Shown here piece by piece: positions 62,036 to 64,000 of a DNA stretch of 64,000 bases; the stretch's first letter is position 1; every line of letters starts with the position of its first letter. The notes under the pieces were generated by a model. That model saw only the letters and a list, made by a program, of their open reading frames with translations. It ran no database searches and was not told the origin of the DNA. Origin of the DNA: Mycolicibacterium sp. TUM20985 (lineage in GTDB: Bacteria; Actinomycetota; Actinomycetes; Mycobacteriales; Mycobacteriaceae); the NCBI RefSeq assembly GCF_030295745.1, contig NZ_AP027291.1, forward strand, positions 4,278,001-4,342,000. Direction: 5' to 3'. The position numbers and the translations under genes were made by a program.

Positions 62036-63922
62036 ATGACCCTTCCCATCTGGCTGCTGATCGCGCTGCCGCTCCTCGGTGCGGCGGTGCTGCTGTTGGG
62101 CGGCAAGGCCACCAATGCCTGGGGTCATCTGGTGGGTTGCGCCGCGGTGCTGGCCTCCTTCGTCGTCGGTGTCCTGCTGTTCGTCGGGCTGCTCGGCCAA
62201 CCGGCGGAGGACCGCGGTCTCCACGAACACCTCTTCAGCTGGGTGCCCGTCGGTGAGCTGCGGGTCGACTTCGGCCTCCAACTCGACCAGCTGTCAGTGT
62301 GTTTCGTCCTGCTCATCACCGGCGTGGGATCGCTGATTCACGTCTACTCCGTCGGCTACATGGCCCACGACCCCGAACGCAGACGTTTCTTCGGCTACCT
62401 CAACCTCTTCGTGGCGGCCATGCTGCTGCTGGTGCTGGCCGACAACTTCCTGGGCCTCTACATGGGTTGGGAGGGCGTCGGTCTGGCGTCGTACCTGCTG
62501 ATCGGCTTCTGGTCGTACAAGCCGTCGGCCGCAGCGGCGGCGAAGAAGGCGTTCGTGGTCAACCGGGTCGGTGACATCGGGTTGGCGCTCGCGCTGATGG
62601 TGATGTTCACAGAAGTCGGGACCGTCTCCTACGAGGGCGTGTTCGGGGCCGCCGATCAGATGACGCAGGGGACGTTGACGGCAATCGGGCTGCTCCTGCT
62701 GTTGGCTGCGTGCGGCAAGTCCGCGCAGGTGCCGCTGCAGTCCTGGCTGGGCGACGCGATGGAGGGCCCGACGCCGGTGTCGGCGCTAATCCACGCGGCG
62801 ACCATGGTCACCGCGGGCGTCTACCTCATCGTCCGCTCGGGACCCGTCTACGACCTAGCGCCCGACGCCCGCCTCGGCGTCGTGATCGTGGGCGCGGTGA
62901 CCCTGCTGTTCGGCGCCGTCATCGGCTGCGCGAAAGACGACATCAAGAAGGCCCTCGCCGCGTCGACGATGAGCCAGATCGGCTACATGGTGCTTGCCGC
63001 GGGCCTCGGTCCGGCCGGTTACGCCATCGCAATCATGCATCTGCTGACGCACGGCTTCTTCAAGGCGGGACTGTTCCTCGGCGCCGGTTCGGTGATGCAC
63101 GGCATGGACGACGAGACCGACATGCGCCGGTTCGGCGGCCTGCGCACGTTCATGCCGATCACGTTCGTCACCTTTGGGCTCGGCTACCTGGCGATCATCG
63201 GCGTGCCGCCGTTCGCCGGGTTCTTCTCCAAGGACGCGATCATCGAAACCGCCTTCGCCGCAGGCGGACCCAAGGGTCTGCTGCTCGGTGGCGCGGCGCT
63301 GCTCGGTGCGGGCATCACGGCGTTCTACATGACGCGGGTGATGCTGATGACGTTCTTCGGGGAGAAGCGCTGGGCCGACGGCGTGCACCCCCATGAGTCG
63401 CCGGGCAGCATGACGTGGCCGATGATCGTGCTCGCCGTCGGATCCGTCGGCGCGGGCGGGCTGCTCGCGATCGGCGGCACCCTGGAGCACTGGCTCGAGC
63501 CCGTCGTCGGTGCACCCGAGGAAACCGCGCACGCCATACCGGTCTGGTTGATGACGACCATCACGCTGGCCGTCGTGGCCGTGGGCGTCGCCGTCGCCTA
63601 CCGCAAGTACGCCACCCGCCCGATTCCCGAGGTGGCCCCGGACGACGTGTCCGCGCTGACCGTCGCCGCCCGCCGCGACCTCTACGGTGACGCCTTCAAC
63701 GAAGACGTCCTGATGCGGCCGGGACAGACGCTCACCAGGGGTCTGGTCGAGATCGACGACGACGGCATCGACGACGTGTCGCGCGTCCTCGGCTCCCTAG
63801 TCGGCGGCTCCTCGGAACGGTTGCGACAGTTCCAGACCGGGTTCGCCCGCTCGTACGCGCTGTCCATGCTCGGCGGCGCTGCGTTGATCATCGCCGCGAT
63901 GCTGGCGGTGAGGGTCTGGTGA
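62036..63922 (+). CDS. nuoL: NADH-quinone oxidoreductase subunit L
   Basis: 628 residues, antiporter-like; GWEGVGLASYLLIGFWSYKPSAAAAAKKAFVVNRVGD, PLQSWLGDAMEGPTPVSALIHAATMVTAGVYL, and the long lateral helix at the C-terminus. Proton-pumping membrane-arm subunit. Confidence 0.97.
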   Translation: MTLPIWLLIALPLLGAAVLLLGGKATNAWGHLVGCAAVLASFVVGVLLFVGLLGQPAEDRGLHEHLFSWVPVGELRVDFGLQLDQLSVCFVLLITGVGSLIHVYSVGYMAHDPERRRFFGYLNLFVAAMLLLVLADNFLGLYMGWEGVGLASYLLIGFWSYKPSAAAAAKKAFVVNRVGDIGLALALMVMFTEVGTVSYEGVFGAADQMTQGTLTAIGLLLLLAACGKSAQVPLQSWLGDAMEGPTPVSALIHAATMVTAGVYLIVRSGPVYDLAPDARLGVVIVGAVTLLFGAVIGCAKDDIKKALAASTMSQIGYMVLAAGLGPAGYAIAIMHLLTHGFFKAGLFLGAGSVMHGMDDETDMRRFGGLRTFMPITFVTFGLGYLAIIGVPPFAGFFSKDAIIETAFAAGGPKGLLLGGAALLGAGITAFYMTRVMLMTFFGEKRWADGVHPHESPGSMTWPMIVLAVGSVGAGGLLAIGGTLEHWLEPVVGAPEETAHAIPVWLMTTITLAVVAVGVAVAYRKYATRPIPEVAPDDVSALTVAARRDLYGDAFNEDVLMRPGQTLTRGLVEIDDDGIDDVSRVLGSLVGGSSERLRQFQTGFARSYALSMLGGAALIIAAMLAVRVW

Positions 63923-64000
63923 CCGGCGTGCCGTGGCTGACGGTGCTGTGGGCCGTCCCGATGGTCGGCGCCGTCATCGTGATCCTGTTGCCCTCGGCGG
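63919..64000 (+). CDS. nuoM: NADH-quinone oxidoreductase subunit M (5' end only)
   Basis: The frame from GTG 63919 (4-bp overlap with nuoL) encodes VTGVPWLTVLWAVPMVGAVI and continues past the window edge. Identity rests on position and the hydrophobic start. Confidence 0.85.
   Translation, partial: MTGVPWLTVLWAVPMVGAVIVILLPSA

Overview
The window reads as a fast-growing mycobacterium (Mycolicibacterium/Mycobacterium). It is GC-rich, its tmRNA and SmpB are mycobacterial in sequence, and blocks of gene order match my recollection of M. tuberculosis Rv3100c-Rv3106 (smpB-ftsX-ftsE-proline-rich protein-mscS-prfB, then fprA) and Rv3137-Rv3158 (hisN-like, fadE24, fadE23, fadB4, response regulator, nuo operon).

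Layout. (1) 1-1120: the start of a secreted serine hydrolase on the minus strand, running off the left edge. (2) 1405-26674: about 25 kb of accessory DNA between two copies of a 19-bp sequence that is the 3' end of the tmRNA gene. The right copy is in the complete ssrA gene. The left copy is a remnant still followed by an ssrA-type terminator. I read this as a genomic island integrated into the ssrA 3' end; no integrase is visible. An IS21-family element with intact istA/istB and a 6-8 bp target duplication sits 8 bp inside the left end. The rest of the island encodes catabolism of a methyl-branched, probably alicyclic or isoprenoid/steroid-like compound: P450 and its ferredoxin, two Baeyer-Villiger monooxygenases, aldehyde dehydrogenase, acyl-CoA ligase, alpha-methylacyl-CoA racemase, acyl-CoA dehydrogenase, R-specific hydratase, MFE2-type dehydrogenase, two thiolases, SCP2 protein, crotonase, alpha/beta hydrolase, an F420-type oxidoreductase and an APH-like kinase. 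One TetR gene lies among them. Four copies of a shared palindrome (ATACC-N4-GGTATGGTA) lie at the heads of the transcription units, which suggests a self-contained regulon.

(3) 26655-34258: ssrA, an EamA transporter, smpB, ftsX, ftsE, a Pro/Thr-rich membrane protein, a MscS channel, prfB and divergent fprA. (4) 34331-36072: an F420/FMN split-barrel protein divergent from a DUF222-HNH (13E12-type) protein whose start codon lies inside a perfect mycobacterial LexA box. (5) 36069-42006: small membrane protein, hisN-like phosphatase, fadE24-fadE23-fadB4, and an antigen-85 mycolyltransferase. (6) 42332-49901: a tightly overlapping operon with a homogentisate-dioxygenase-like cupin, alpha/beta hydrolase, CoA-transferase, HMG-CoA-lyase-like enzyme, TetR, and an acyl-CoA dehydrogenase/APH kinase/DUF6285 trio resembling the LvaC/LvaA/LvaB 4-hydroxyacyl-CoA module. 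(7) 49906-51384: methyltransferase, SnoaL-like protein and a degenerate receiver protein. (8) 51555 to the right edge: the type I NADH dehydrogenase operon nuoA-nuoL and the start of nuoM, with two local oddities: a 39-bp tandem duplication in the 5' end of nuoC and a 59-bp palindromic insert between nuoF and nuoG.
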